A stretch of DNA of 64,000 nt from Hyphomonas sp. (GTDB taxonomy: Bacteria; Pseudomonadota; Alphaproteobacteria; Caulobacterales; Hyphomonadaceae): assembly GCF_018402285.1 (NCBI RefSeq), contig NZ_JAGYJH010000003.1, forward strand, positions 1,302,001-1,366,000, in the 5' to 3' direction. The notes beneath the pieces are model-generated. The model saw only the letters and a program-made list of their open reading frames with translations, made no database searches and was not told the DNA's origin. Both the position numbers and the translations under genes were made by a program. Positions 1 to 9,285 of this stretch are shown one piece after another; positions within the stretch are counted from its first letter, which is position 1, and every line of letters begins with the position of its first letter.

Positions 1-1
1 C

Positions 2-328
2 ACCTATGACGTGTTCATGGAAGTCACCAGGCACTGGTCGCCGGTGAAGCGCTACATGCGCCGCTGCATCTCCATGGCGCTGATCAGCTATTTCTTCACC
101 CGCAATATCGCCACCTATTCCAGCTGGATGCTGGAAGCGGACGGCTATACGCCCGAAGCGGCGCAGAAAGCGGTCAAGGCCTTCCTCTGGAACAAGCCCG
201 GCTTCTTCGCGCGCGGCTGGAAAATCTGGATCAGCTGGTTCAAGCCGGGCTTCCACCCCTGGGATCACGACAACCGGGCGCTGATGGCAGAATGGCGCAG
301 CGAGTTTGATCTGGTGGCGGCCGAATAG
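2..328 (+). CDS. C-terminal fragment of a predicted metal-dependent hydrolase
   Basis: The reading frame is open from base 2, so the gene starts before the window and only about 108 C-terminal residues are visible. The end of the protein is rich in Trp/Phe and contains a GFHPWDHDN stretch. This resembles the C-terminus of the PF10118 family (uncharacterised predicted metal-dependent hydrolases), but that is recognition by eye from a short tail and no catalytic residues are visible. It ends at a TAG with no convincing terminator before the convergent gene at 414. Confidence 0.5.
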   Translation, partial: TYDVFMEVTRHWSPVKRYMRRCISMALISYFFTRNIATYSSWMLEADGYTPEAAQKAVKAFLWNKPGFFARGWKIWISWFKPGFHPWDHDNRALMAEWRSEFDLVAAE

Positions 329-413
329 CCCTTGCCGAGGGGCGCCGCGAGGGATTTGCGTCTGCCCTTCAATGCCGGCCTCCTGAAAACGGCAACCGGC
401 CTGATGCCGGATA

Positions 414-2207
414 TCAGGCGCTGAGGCGCATAGCGCCCTCTGTGGTCCCGGCAGGGGCGGGCGCGGCGATTTCCGGATGCAGGTAGGGCATCAGCTGCGT
501 CTGTGTCATGGCGCGTGAGAAGTGGAAGCCCTGCATGTGCGGCGCGCCCATTTCGCGCAGAATTTCTGCCTGCCTGCCATTGGAAACGCCCTCGACCACG
601 CAGTCAATCGCGAGGCTTTTGCACAATCCCACAATTGATCGAATGATGCTCCGTGTGCCCCGGCGTGTCATCAGGCCGAGCGTGAACGACCGGTCGATCT
701 TGAGCCTGGAGATCGGCATCTTCTGCAGGTAGCCGAGTGAGGAATAGCCCGTTCCGAAATCATCGAGCGCAATGCGCACGCCCATATCGGTGAACATCGC
801 CAGGCAATCCAGCGCGCGTTCGAAATCCTGCATGATCGCCGTTTCGGTGATCTCGAACATCAACCGTTCAGGTGCAAACCCCGATTCCCGGATGATGTCT
901 TTCAGCCGCGACGCCGTCTCTGGCGAGGCGAGGTCGATGGCCGACAGATTGAAGGAGAGGTGGACATGTTCCGGCCAGGTCAGCGCGTCAGTCAAAGCCT
1001 TCTTCAGTAGGATCCGCGTCAGGCGCGTCACGCTGCCATTCTGCTCGGCCGCGCGGATGAAGATGTCCGGCCGGACGGGTCCGAGCAGCGGCGAGGTCCA
1101 GCGGGCAAGCGCTTCCATCCCGGTCACCGTTCCGTCGGCGGAGCGGATTATCGGCTGGTAGACAATATGGAATTCTTCGTCGCGCGCTTCGCGCAGACCC
1201 TGCTCGATGGAGGATTGTTGCCGGATTTCGCGCTCATGCTGGCTGGTGAACACCATCGGCCGGCCGCGTTCCTGCTGTTTGGAATGATAAAGCGCATAGT
1301 CTGCACGTTCAAACAGCGTATCAGCGGTGTCGCCCGCCTCGGGAAAGGCGGCAAAGCCGACCGACGCGCCAATGCGGGCAACGCCCTCGCGGACATGAAA
1401 CGGCTCGGCGAACGCGTCACAGATCTGCTGGCCGAGTTTCAGGATTTCGGTTTGATCGCCAATGTCCGGCAGGATGATGCCGAACTCGTCCCCGCCGAGC
1501 CGGCCGACAATGCCGTGCGGACCGGCCAGCTGGCGCAGCCGCGCGCCGCTCTGGCTGAGCAACTGGTCGCCTGCCGCATGGCCAAAAATGTCGTTGACCG
1601 GCTTGAAGCCGTCGAGATCGATCACGCCGACGGTCAGGGCGCCGTGCTGTGAGCGGGCCAGTGTCAGGCGTTCTTCCAGCCTGCGGAAAAATCCCCGCCG
1701 GTTGGTCAGTCCTGTGAGGGGGTCCATATGCGCTAACGCGTCGGCTTCAGCAGATTTCTCCTGAAGCTCCTCGACCAGCGCCTTGGTGTCCTGCAGCAAG
1801 CCCTTGCGCAGATGCGCGGCCACCAGAAGATCCAGCGATCCGTCTGCCGGAGAAAAGTCCGACATCTGAAGCATGAAGGCTTCTTCTTCGGCATTCACAT
1901 CGGGCACATGGCCGACCAGAAGGCAGATATTGTCGCTGTCGCGCACGACAATGCCGCGCAGGCGAAGGACTGTCTTCCCGGCCCGAATCATGACGGTCAC
2001 TTCGCGCTGGTCGGTCAGGTTGTCAGCTGACTGGACGCGGCGAGGGGTTTCTACACGGAAGGTTTCAAAGAAGTTCCGCCCTGCAAGGCAAGGGCCGAGC
2101 AGGCGCGTCAGGGAGGGCCCGGTCGCAAGGATCCTGCCGGAAATATCCAGCTTGATGAAGGCGGGGAACAGGCGCTCGAAATGCGCGTCGCTAATGCTGA
2201 AGGCCAC
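414..2207 (-). CDS. HNOBA-GGDEF-EAL bifunctional cyclic-di-GMP enzyme
   Basis: About 597 residues. The N-terminal ~140 residues form a PAS-like HNOBA (H-NOX-associated) domain (PAFIKLDISGRILATGPSL) followed by a helical linker (LVEELQEKSAEADALAHMDPL). Then comes a GGDEF domain with the intact signature RLGGDEFGI, and an EAL domain with MEALARW, FNLSA, DDFGTGYSSL and LKIDRSF. Both synthesis and hydrolysis of cyclic-di-GMP therefore look possible. No RxxD inhibitory site precedes GGDEF. I chose a GTG start at 2207 rather than one 30 bases upstream: an AGGAG lies 7 bases before it, and the GTG overlaps the stop of the H-NOX gene as TAGTG, implying translational coupling. Known relatives pair H-NOX sensors with cyclic-di-GMP enzymes to control biofilm in response to nitric oxide; that role here is inference. 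Confidence 0.92.
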   Translation of the reverse strand: MAFSISDAHFERLFPAFIKLDISGRILATGPSLTRLLGPCLAGRNFFETFRVETPRRVQSADNLTDQREVTVMIRAGKTVLRLRGIVVRDSDNICLLVGHVPDVNAEEEAFMLQMSDFSPADGSLDLLVAAHLRKGLLQDTKALVEELQEKSAEADALAHMDPLTGLTNRRGFFRRLEERLTLARSQHGALTVGVIDLDGFKPVNDIFGHAAGDQLLSQSGARLRQLAGPHGIVGRLGGDEFGIILPDIGDQTEILKLGQQICDAFAEPFHVREGVARIGASVGFAAFPEAGDTADTLFERADYALYHSKQQERGRPMVFTSQHEREIRQQSSIEQGLREARDEEFHIVYQPIIRSADGTVTGMEALARWTSPLLGPVRPDIFIRAAEQNGSVTRLTRILLKKALTDALTWPEHVHLSFNLSAIDLASPETASRLKDIIRESGFAPERLMFEITETAIMQDFERALDCLAMFTDMGVRIALDDFGTGYSSLGYLQKMPISRLKIDRSFTLGLMTRRGTRSIIRSIVGLCKSLAIDCVVEGVSNGRQAEILREMGAPHMQGFHFSRAMTQTQLMPYLHPEIAAPAPAGTTEGAMRLSA

Positions 2208-2770
2208 TAGGCGGCTCCTGAAAGTGAGATCTGGCACGCCTCACGATGCAGGGAAAACACGTCGCCCTCCGCGGTAGCCGCATGGGTCACATGGCCGGTT
2301 TCGCCGAAGTGTTCCATCAGGCCAGACATGAGACCTTCCACAAAAGGAAAGAGCCCCGTGCGGTCTGATCCGTAGAGCACGTCGATGCGGGCGTCCTCAG
2401 CATGGAGCACTTCAAAGGAAGGCATGCGGGAAGCGGGCATTATGGAATGGATGCTGGCATGCATCCGGTTCAGGTTTGTCAGGAAAGTGACGAGATCGAG
2501 CCCGCTGATGCGGAACATCGCTCCATAGGAGGAATTGGCTGCGTATTTGATCCAGTAATGCCCAAAGCTTTTCAGAAGCTCAGACGCCTCGATGCCGGAG
2601 ACCCGGGAAATCGCCCCGACAAGGGCAAAGGTCACATCATCCGAGTAATTCTGCCCGCTGATGAAATGCTCTCCATTCAGATTCGCCTGGTCCAGAACGC
2701 GCGACCAGGCTTCTTCGCCCATGGTCTCGATGACCATGCTGCGCGCCGCCGTATGAACCATTCCGTACAT
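2207..2770 (-). CDS. H-NOX haem nitric-oxide/oxygen sensor
   Basis: A 187-residue protein starting MYGMVHTA, the usual start of bacterial H-NOX proteins. The proximal haem ligand is probably His104 (NLNRMHASI). The haem-propionate motif Y-x-S-x-R is Tyr133-Gly-Ser135-Asp-Arg137, and MPSF (116-119) matches the conserved MP segment. The frame extends 14 codons upstream, but the MYG start fits the family exactly. Its stop overlaps the start of the HNOBA-GGDEF-EAL gene, so the two should act as sensor and effector of one NO-responsive cyclic-di-GMP circuit (known architecture in Shewanella and Legionella; assignment here inferred). The N-terminal distal pocket has no obvious Tyr of the O2-binding subgroup, so NO is the likelier ligand, with low certainty. 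Confidence 0.93.
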   Translation of the reverse strand: MYGMVHTAARSMVIETMGEEAWSRVLDQANLNGEHFISGQNYSDDVTFALVGAISRVSGIEASELLKSFGHYWIKYAANSSYGAMFRISGLDLVTFLTNLNRMHASIHSIMPASRMPSFEVLHAEDARIDVLYGSDRTGLFPFVEGLMSGLMEHFGETGHVTHAATAEGDVFSLHREACQISLSGAA

Positions 2771-2921
2771 TGTTCGCCCTGAAACTAACTGGTTTTCCGC
2801 CCCGGCGAACATACCTACACGACAATGGAAAATGGCAGTTTCGTTTCAGTTCGTTATTTCCAGGTCACGGATCAACACATGATTAACCAGATCGGCAGGC
2901 CTGCCGGGCGGCAGCGCGGGC

Positions 2922-3902
2922 TTACAATTCCGCGATCCTGAGGACCACCTTGCCGGTGCCTTTGCCCGAAAGGGCAGAGACCATAGCCTCCCCGAACTGG
3001 TCAAAGGGGAACACCGTGCCGATGGGAGGCTTGACCTTTCCTTCACTGGCCCAACCGGCCAGTTGATGAAAGTCATCAATCGCGCGCCTGGTTTCATATT
3101 GCAGATACTGACGCACATCGACGCCCAGAAGCGCGGCGCCCTTCATCAGGGTCAGGTTTGAGGGCAGGGCCGGGATCGGTCCGCCGACAAAGCCCACCAC
3201 CAGATGACGCCCGCGCCAGGCGAGTGAGCGGAAGGCGGGTTCAAAAAGGGGCCCGCAAACAGGGTCAAGGACCACGTTCGGCCCCTTGCCATCGGTGAGT
3301 GCTTTGAGCCGGTTGCGCCATCCGTCCGCAGACGTATCAATCGCCAGATCTGCGCCGTGGACCAGCGCGAAGTTGCGCTTCTCTTCGGTGGAGGCTGCCG
3401 CGATCACCCTTGCCCCGAGCGCCTTGGCCACCTGAATGCTGGCGGACCCGACCCCGCCTGCGGCCCCGAACACCAGCACGGTCTCGCCTGCGGCCACCGC
3501 GCCGCGATCCTTCAGCGCGTGCATGGCCGTGATATAGTTCAGCGGCAGGCTCGCCCCCTCGGCGAAACTCAGCGCATCGGGCAGCTTCACCACCATCGGC
3601 GCGGCCGCCACGGCGTATTGGGCAAAGCCCTTCGTGGTCATGGTCATCACCCGGTCGCCGGGCGCAATATTGGCAACGCCCTCTCCGACCGCTTCGACGA
3701 TCCCGGCCACTTCCTGTCCCGGCGTATGCGGCAGGGGCGGCTTCACCTGATACCGCCCGAGCGCCACAAGCGAGTCGACATAGCCCACCCCGCAGGCAGC
3801 CACCCGGATGAGAACCTGCCCCGTCCCGGCGACGGGCATATCGGTCTCCTGCAGGCGATAGCTATCAAGGGACTCAAGGCTCTCTGCGACAGCGGCTTTC
3901 AT
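2922..3902 (-). CDS. NADPH:quinone oxidoreductase family (zinc-less MDR)
   Basis: 326 residues with medium-chain dehydrogenase/reductase architecture: an N-terminal GroES-like fold (LIRVAACGVGYVDSL, PHTPGQEVAGIVEAVG, GDRVM) and a Rossmann domain with GAAGGVGSASIQVAKALGA around residue 145. The structural and catalytic zinc cysteines of alcohol dehydrogenases are missing, which places it with the QorA/zeta-crystallin group that reduces quinones or enoyl compounds with NADPH. It ends in GTGKVVLRI, typical of the family. It stands alone between the H-NOX gene and a convergently placed end of the MFS gene; the substrate cannot be told from sequence. Confidence 0.88.
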   Translation of the reverse strand: MKAAVAESLESLDSYRLQETDMPVAGTGQVLIRVAACGVGYVDSLVALGRYQVKPPLPHTPGQEVAGIVEAVGEGVANIAPGDRVMTMTTKGFAQYAVAAAPMVVKLPDALSFAEGASLPLNYITAMHALKDRGAVAAGETVLVFGAAGGVGSASIQVAKALGARVIAAASTEEKRNFALVHGADLAIDTSADGWRNRLKALTDGKGPNVVLDPVCGPLFEPAFRSLAWRGRHLVVGFVGGPIPALPSNLTLMKGAALLGVDVRQYLQYETRRAIDDFHQLAGWASEGKVKPPIGTVFPFDQFGEAMVSALSGKGTGKVVLRIAEL

Positions 3903-3998
3903 GTCTGGTCTCCATTCGGAAAAGGGGCTGTTCGGCGCCTGTCAAAGCATACCGGCTCCGGCCATGGCCAGACCCGACCGAGGGGAAAGGCTGAGGGA

Positions 3999-5639
3999 TC
4001 AGTGCGGGCGCGTCGGATCGCTGGATGTCGGCGAGACGAGAGCAGGATCATGGGTCACGCTCGTCACCTGCCGCTCCAGCATCCGGTGCACTTCGGGCGG
4101 CCAGCTTCCCTGATGCAAGGACTTGACGATATTGATGCTGACATCGTCGGCGTGCGTGCGTCGCTCATTGTGCAGAACGTAATCCAGCCAGCGGGCAAAG
4201 CTGTACTGTTCCAGCCAGACTTCGGCGTCGCCCAGATCGCGCACCAGCGACCAGGCCCGCGCCCCGTCGCGCAGGTGAATGCGGCGGCGCTCGTTCATGG
4301 CAGCCAGGAAGCGCGGAATGCCCGCCTCCGGGATGCGATACTTCACTGACACATGCACCGGCCCGCTACGTGGCTCGACCGGCACCTGCATGTCCGGCTG
4401 GCGCCAGCGCCCGGTCAGGTCAAGGTTCATCTCCTCCACCTGCGGCAGGCGCAGGAAGAGGCCCGCAATCAGGCTCACCGATTGCAGCGCCGCCATCGTC
4501 AAAAGCGCCTGCGTCACGCCGTAATTCTCCGCCAGCTGCCCGGTAATCCAGCTCCCCACCGCCATCGCCCCAAATACGGCCATCTGGTAAAGCGACAGGG
4601 CCCGCCCGGCGACCCAGCGCGGCGCTGCCATCTGCACGGTCACATTCATCGTCGCCATCGACAGCAGCCAGCCGGACCCGCAGATCACGAGCCCGATGAC
4701 GGTCAGTGGCAGGGCGCGGCTCAGCGCCACGATCACGACGCCAACCATGATCATCGAGATCGTCATCCGCAGGATGCTCTCGGCCGTGAACTGCCGGCGC
4801 AGGCGGGCGTTGGAGAGCGCGCCGATCACCGCGCCGATGCCGAAGGCGCCCGACAGGATGCCGAACGTCATCGCACCGCCGCCCAGGAGCTCCTGCGCCA
4901 CCAGCGGCAGAAGGGAGAGCGCCGCGCTGGCCGCAATGCCGAACAGGGCGGCCCGCGCCATCACCTGGCGGATGGGCGGGGACATCGACACATAGCGCAC
5001 GCCCGCCCCGATGGCCGTGCGCAGGTCTTCTTTCAGAGCCGGCTTCAGAGGCTTTTCCGGTTTCCAGGCCACCAGCACATAGATGATGCCCAGATAGCTC
5101 ACGACATTGACGGCAAAGGCAGCCGCCGCGCCCGCTGCCGCCACGATGGCTCCGCCCAGCGCCGGGCCCGCCGTGCGTGCAATGTTGAAACCGAGGCTGT
5201 TCATCGACACGGCGGCCGCCAAAGTCTGGCGCGGCACGATATCGCCCACCGTCGCCTGCCATGAGGGCGCGTTCAGCGCCGTTCCGCAGCCCAGCAGGAA
5301 GGTGAACGCCAGCAGCAGCCAGGGGCTAAGCCCGCCCATGAACGCAACCACGCAGAGGATCGCCGACACGGCAAACATGTAGATCTGCGACACCAGCATG
5401 ACCGTGCGCCGGGGATAGTTGTCGGCAATCGCGCCAGAGAGCAGCGACAGGATCATGATCGGCAGGGTGACGGAGGCCTGCACCAGCGCGATCTGGGTCT
5501 CGCTCCCGCCCAGCTGCACCATCAGCCAGGCCGCCCCGACGCTCTGGATCAGCCCGCCAAACTGCGAGGCGATGTTTGCCACCCAGATGCGCTTGAAGAG
5601 CGGAATGGAAAAAGGGCTGGGGGCCGGCGCGTCAGACAT
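3999..5639 (-). CDS. MFS exporter (EntS/MFS_3-like) with extra C-terminal domain
   Basis: About 546 residues. Residues 1-410 form the 12-helix MFS core typical of the PF05977 group (FKRIWVANIASQFGGLIQSV, GAIADNYPRRTVMLVSQ, LNAPSWQATVGDIVPR). After the last helix there are about 130 soluble residues (VSVKYRIPEAGIPRFLAAMNERRRIHLRDGARAWSL) that look like a ferredoxin-like alpha/beta monooxygenase/Dabb-type fold, an arrangement known in this MFS subgroup. It probably exports a small molecule; the cargo is unknown. The ATG at 5639 is preferred over a TTG three codons upstream, although no strong ribosome site precedes either. The downstream neighbour is the quinone oxidoreductase; upstream is the ArsR gene on the same strand. 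Confidence 0.85.
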   Translation of the reverse strand: MSDAPAPSPFSIPLFKRIWVANIASQFGGLIQSVGAAWLMVQLGGSETQIALVQASVTLPIMILSLLSGAIADNYPRRTVMLVSQIYMFAVSAILCVVAFMGGLSPWLLLAFTFLLGCGTALNAPSWQATVGDIVPRQTLAAAVSMNSLGFNIARTAGPALGGAIVAAAGAAAAFAVNVVSYLGIIYVLVAWKPEKPLKPALKEDLRTAIGAGVRYVSMSPPIRQVMARAALFGIAASAALSLLPLVAQELLGGGAMTFGILSGAFGIGAVIGALSNARLRRQFTAESILRMTISMIMVGVVIVALSRALPLTVIGLVICGSGWLLSMATMNVTVQMAAPRWVAGRALSLYQMAVFGAMAVGSWITGQLAENYGVTQALLTMAALQSVSLIAGLFLRLPQVEEMNLDLTGRWRQPDMQVPVEPRSGPVHVSVKYRIPEAGIPRFLAAMNERRRIHLRDGARAWSLVRDLGDAEVWLEQYSFARWLDYVLHNERRTHADDVSINIVKSLHQGSWPPEVHRMLERQVTSVTHDPALVSPTSSDPTRPH

Positions 5640-5691
5640 CGGGGACAATCTACATGAGATGCCCGATGGTGAAAGCGATTGGCCCGGCCCG

Positions 5692-6015
5692 TCAATGCTC
5701 GGCGTAAAACCCGCACAGCGTGTCGATGAGTTCCTGCGCGATGCCTGCGCGGCAGCGGTAGAAGATAGTCTGGCCTTCCCGCCGGCTGGTGACCAGCCCT
5801 GCTGCCCGCAGCTTGGCCAGGTGTTGGGACACCGCCGACTGGCTCTGCCCGGTCAATTCGGCCAGCTGGTTCACAGGCAGTTCGCCCCCGCTCAGGGCGC
5901 ACATGATCTTCAGGCGGGTCTCGCTCGCCATCGCCTTCATCACCTCGGCCGCCTCCTGAACGCGCGCCGAGACAATGGTTAGGGCGTCATCCCTGTCAGG
6001 CTTGCTGCGGGGCAT
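5692..6015 (-). CDS. ArsR-family thiol/persulfide-type repressor (BigR/SqrR-like)
   Basis: 107 residues with the ArsR winged helix: ASETRLKIMCAL (30-41), recognition helix QSQSAVSQHLAKLR (57-70) and wing SRREGQTIFYR. Cys39 sits in the same segment as the conserved Cys of BigR/SqrR, and Cys88 and Cys101 lie near the C-terminus where those proteins carry the second redox Cys. A metal-site CxC is absent. The start at 6015 overlaps the end of the RND permease by 20 bases and has GGAAGGA ahead of it. Its position behind a rhodanese/RND operon and opposite an SQR-like gene suggests it senses sulfane sulfur and binds the operator at 10706-10729 (inference). Confidence 0.85.
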   Translation of the reverse strand: MPRSKPDRDDALTIVSARVQEAAEVMKAMASETRLKIMCALSGGELPVNQLAELTGQSQSAVSQHLAKLRAAGLVTSRREGQTIFYRCRAGIAQELIDTLCGFYAEH

Positions 6016-9000
6016 CAGGCTGTCCTTCCGTATCCGAAAGTGGCCGGTTTGGTCCACTTTCTGGCGCGTTTGGGCGCCAGTCTGGACCGCGAATGGCAAT
6101 ATAGATTGCCGGAATGACCAAGACTGTCAGGGCTGTAGACGAGGCGAGCCCGAACAGAAGCGAGATCGCGAGCCCCTGAAAAATCGGGTCTGTCAGGATC
6201 ACTGCTGCCCCGATCATGGCCGCCAGCGCCGTCAGAACGATCGGCTTGAAGCGGATTGCCCCGGCCTCCAGCAGCACTTCCTTCAGCGGTTTCTCCGCGT
6301 CCGTCGTGTGCCGGATAAAGTCGACCAGAAGGATGGAGTTCCTCACGATAATCCCCGCCAGCGCGATGAAGCCGATCATCGAGGTGGCCGTGAATGCCGC
6401 GCCAAACAGCCAGTGGCCGATCATGATGCCGATCAGTGTCAGCGGCACAGGCGTGAGGATGATCAGCGGGACACGGAAGGTGCCAAACTGGCCCACCACC
6501 AGGATGTAGATCCCGAGGATCGCAACGCCGAATGCCATCCCCATGTCCCGGAAGGTCACATAGGTCACCTCCCATTCCCCGTCCCAGAGCAGGGTCGTGC
6601 CCGTCTCGTCGGCTGGTTGCCCGTAGAGGCTCACGGCAGGCATCTCCAGGCCTTCAGCGGCCCAGTCGAAGGCTTTCACCCGGTCCTGAATCTCGAACAT
6701 GCCGTAGATCGGCGCTTCGAAACGCCCGGCAAGCTCACCCATCACCATGTCGGCGAAATGCCCGTCCCGGCGGAATATGGTCGGCGACCCTGCTTCCTTG
6801 CGCACATCCACAAGCTCGCCGAGTTCAATCGGGGTCGCGTCTGTCCCGGCAAGACGCCGGGGCACGGGTATCGCTGCCATCTCCTGCGTCCAGCTGCGCT
6901 CTGACCGCGGAAGATAGACCCGGATGTTCAGGGGATCGCGGCCTTCTCCACGCGGGCTGACGCCCACGGTCTGTCCGCCGAACGCCATGGCGATGGCGGT
7001 GAGAATATCCTGTTCCAGGACACCAGCATCGGCGGCGGCCGGCTCGTCGATCCCGAAAGTGAGGCGCGGGGCCAGGTCACCGATGGAGTTGTCCACATCG
7101 ACAATGAAATCGGTTTCCTCGAAGAAGCGTTCAATAATGGCCGCTGTCTTGCGGCGCGCTTCAGGTGTGGGTCCGTATATCTCGGCCATCAGGGTCGAGA
7201 TCACCGGCGGCCCCGGCGGAACTTCAACGACCTTCACACGGGCCCCTTCGGGCAGGGGCACGGCCAGCAGCCGCTCGCGCAGGTCGAGGGCAATGTCATG
7301 GCTCGCCCTTTTGCGGTATTCCTTGGCCGTCAGGTTGACCTGCAGATCGCCAAGCTCAGGGCTGGCCCGCAGGAAGTAGTGGCGCACAAGGCCGTTGAAA
7401 TTGAACGGCGCAGCGGTGCCAGCATAGGCCTGGATCGTTGTGATTTCCTCAACCGGGCCGATGGCATCGGCCAGCGCAAACAGCGCGCGTTCGGTGTCTT
7501 CCAGCGCCGCGCCTTCAGGCAGGTCGACGATCACCTGGATTTCGGACTTGTTGTCAAACGGCAGCAGCTTCACCGGCACGGCCCGCGTCGCAAACAGCGT
7601 CAAGGACAGGAGCGTCGCTGCCCCGACAAGCCCGAGGAAAATCCAGGCGCTTTTCTTCGACGCCACAACTGGCGCGGCAGCGTAGCGGTAAAACCGGCTG
7701 AGCCGTGTTTCGCTGTGCTCGCCGTCATGAGCTCCGTGCAGCGGCGCCTTCCCGGCAATCTTCATCATCAGCCAGGGGCAATGCCGACCGCTACAAAGAA
7801 GGAGAACAGCATGGCTGCCGAGGCGTTCGCCGGGATCGGCGCCATGTAGGGTCCCATCAGTCCCGACACGAACATCATTGGCAGCAAAGCCGCGATCACG
7901 GTCAATGTTGCGATAATGGTCGGGTTTCCGACTTCCGAAACCGCCTCGATGGCGGCCTGGATACGCGTGCGCCCGTCCTTCATCGCCCAGTGGCGGGCGA
8001 TGTTTTCGATTATGACGATGGCATCATCCACGAGAATGCCAATGGAGAAGATCAGCGCGAACAAGCTCACCCGGTTGATGGTGTAGCCCATCATCAGCGA
8101 GGCAAAGAGCGTGAGCAGGATGGTCGTGGGGATCACAATGGCCGTTACCAGCGCTTCGCGCCAACCGATGCTGAACGCAATCAGCACCACAATCGAAACC
8201 GTTGCGAGGCCAAGATGGAACAGCAGCTCGTTGGCCTTGTGGTTGGCCGTCTCGCCATAGTCGCGGGTGACTTCCACATGGATGCCTTCCGGGATGAGGG
8301 TGCCTTCCAGCGCCTCAACCCTGTGAAGGATGGCCTCAGCCACCAGAACGGCGTTGGCTCCGGGCCGTTTGGCCAGCGACACTGTCACGGCCGGGGCCGC
8401 GCTGAAGCGGCCATCCGCGCCGTGGATCATCGTCCACACGCGGGCATCCGTTTCCGCGCCTGCAACCTTCACATTCGCCACATCGCTCAGATAGACGACC
8501 CGGCCGCCGGCGCCGCGTATCTGCAGGCGTTCAAGTTCGTGTAAGGCATTGATCCGGTCCCCGGCCTGCACCCGCAAGGCGCCGCCGTCCTCATACGCGA
8601 CACCGGACGGGATCGCCGCGGCCGCATTCTGGACGCTCTGCACAAGTGTCTGCAATGATACACCCTGCGCCGACAGCGCCTGCACGTCGGGCTCTACCCG
8701 AAGTTCCAGCGGCCGCCCTCCGATCACATCCGTGATGCCGACATCCTTGACCTTCATGAGTTCGTTGCGCAGTTCGTCTGCCAGCATCCGAAGCGCCGTG
8801 TCATTCCAGACATCGCCAGTTGTCTCGTCCGGCGAGAGCGTCAGGGTCACGATGGGGACATCATTGATCCCGCGCCCGACGACCAGCGGCATCGGGACGT
8901 CATAGGGGATGGAGTCGAGATTGGCCCGGATCTTTTCATGGATACGAAGGATCGCGTCGTCAGCGTCCGTGCCGACATCGAAACGCGCCGTGACCATCGC

Positions 9001-9279
9001 GCCATCGTCGCGCGTCTGGGAGTAGACATGGTCCACATCCGGCACGGCCATGATTATGCTTTCGAGTGGCTTGGTGACCTGCTCGACCGCGTCGGGCGCC
9101 TTCAGGCCGGGGGCGGAGACGAGGATGTCCACCATTGGCACGGAAATCTGCGGCTCTTCCTCTCGAGGGATCGTCAGCAGGGCGATCAATCCGACGGCGA
9201 GGGCTGTCAGCAGGAAGAGCGGCGTCAGGGGCGACCGGATGGTCGACCGCGTGATGGAGCCCGAAAGGTCCGGTTTCAT
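5996..9279 (-). pseudogene. RND efflux permease, interrupted by a -1 frameshift
   Basis: One RND (AcrB/MexB-like) permease of about 1,090 residues is split into two frames. The N-terminal half (9279 to 7768) has helix 1, a porter domain and helices through LLPMMFVSGLMGPY, then reads FFVAVGIAPG and stops. The C-terminal half (from about 7775 to 5996) continues in the -1 frame as WLMMKIAGKAPLHG, with a second porter domain and the last six helices. Inserting one base into the run GGGG (plus strand 7775-7778) restores APWLMMK exactly. An authentic mutation, or a homopolymer sequencing error, are the options; I favour the error. It lies in one operon with rhodanese, adaptor and ArsR, so the pump probably handles a sulfur-linked or thiol-reactive compound. 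Confidence 0.85.
6036..6061 (-). repeat. 8-bp stem-loop at the RND/ArsR junction
   Basis: Arms GAAAGTGG (6036-6043) and CCACTTTC (6054-6061) are perfect inverted copies around a 10-base loop. The hairpin falls in the last codons of the RND permease, about 20 bases before the ArsR start codon. It could tune ArsR translation or mark a processing site. No T-tract follows, so it is not a terminator. Confidence 0.4.
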
Positions 9280-9285
9280 GTGGAT

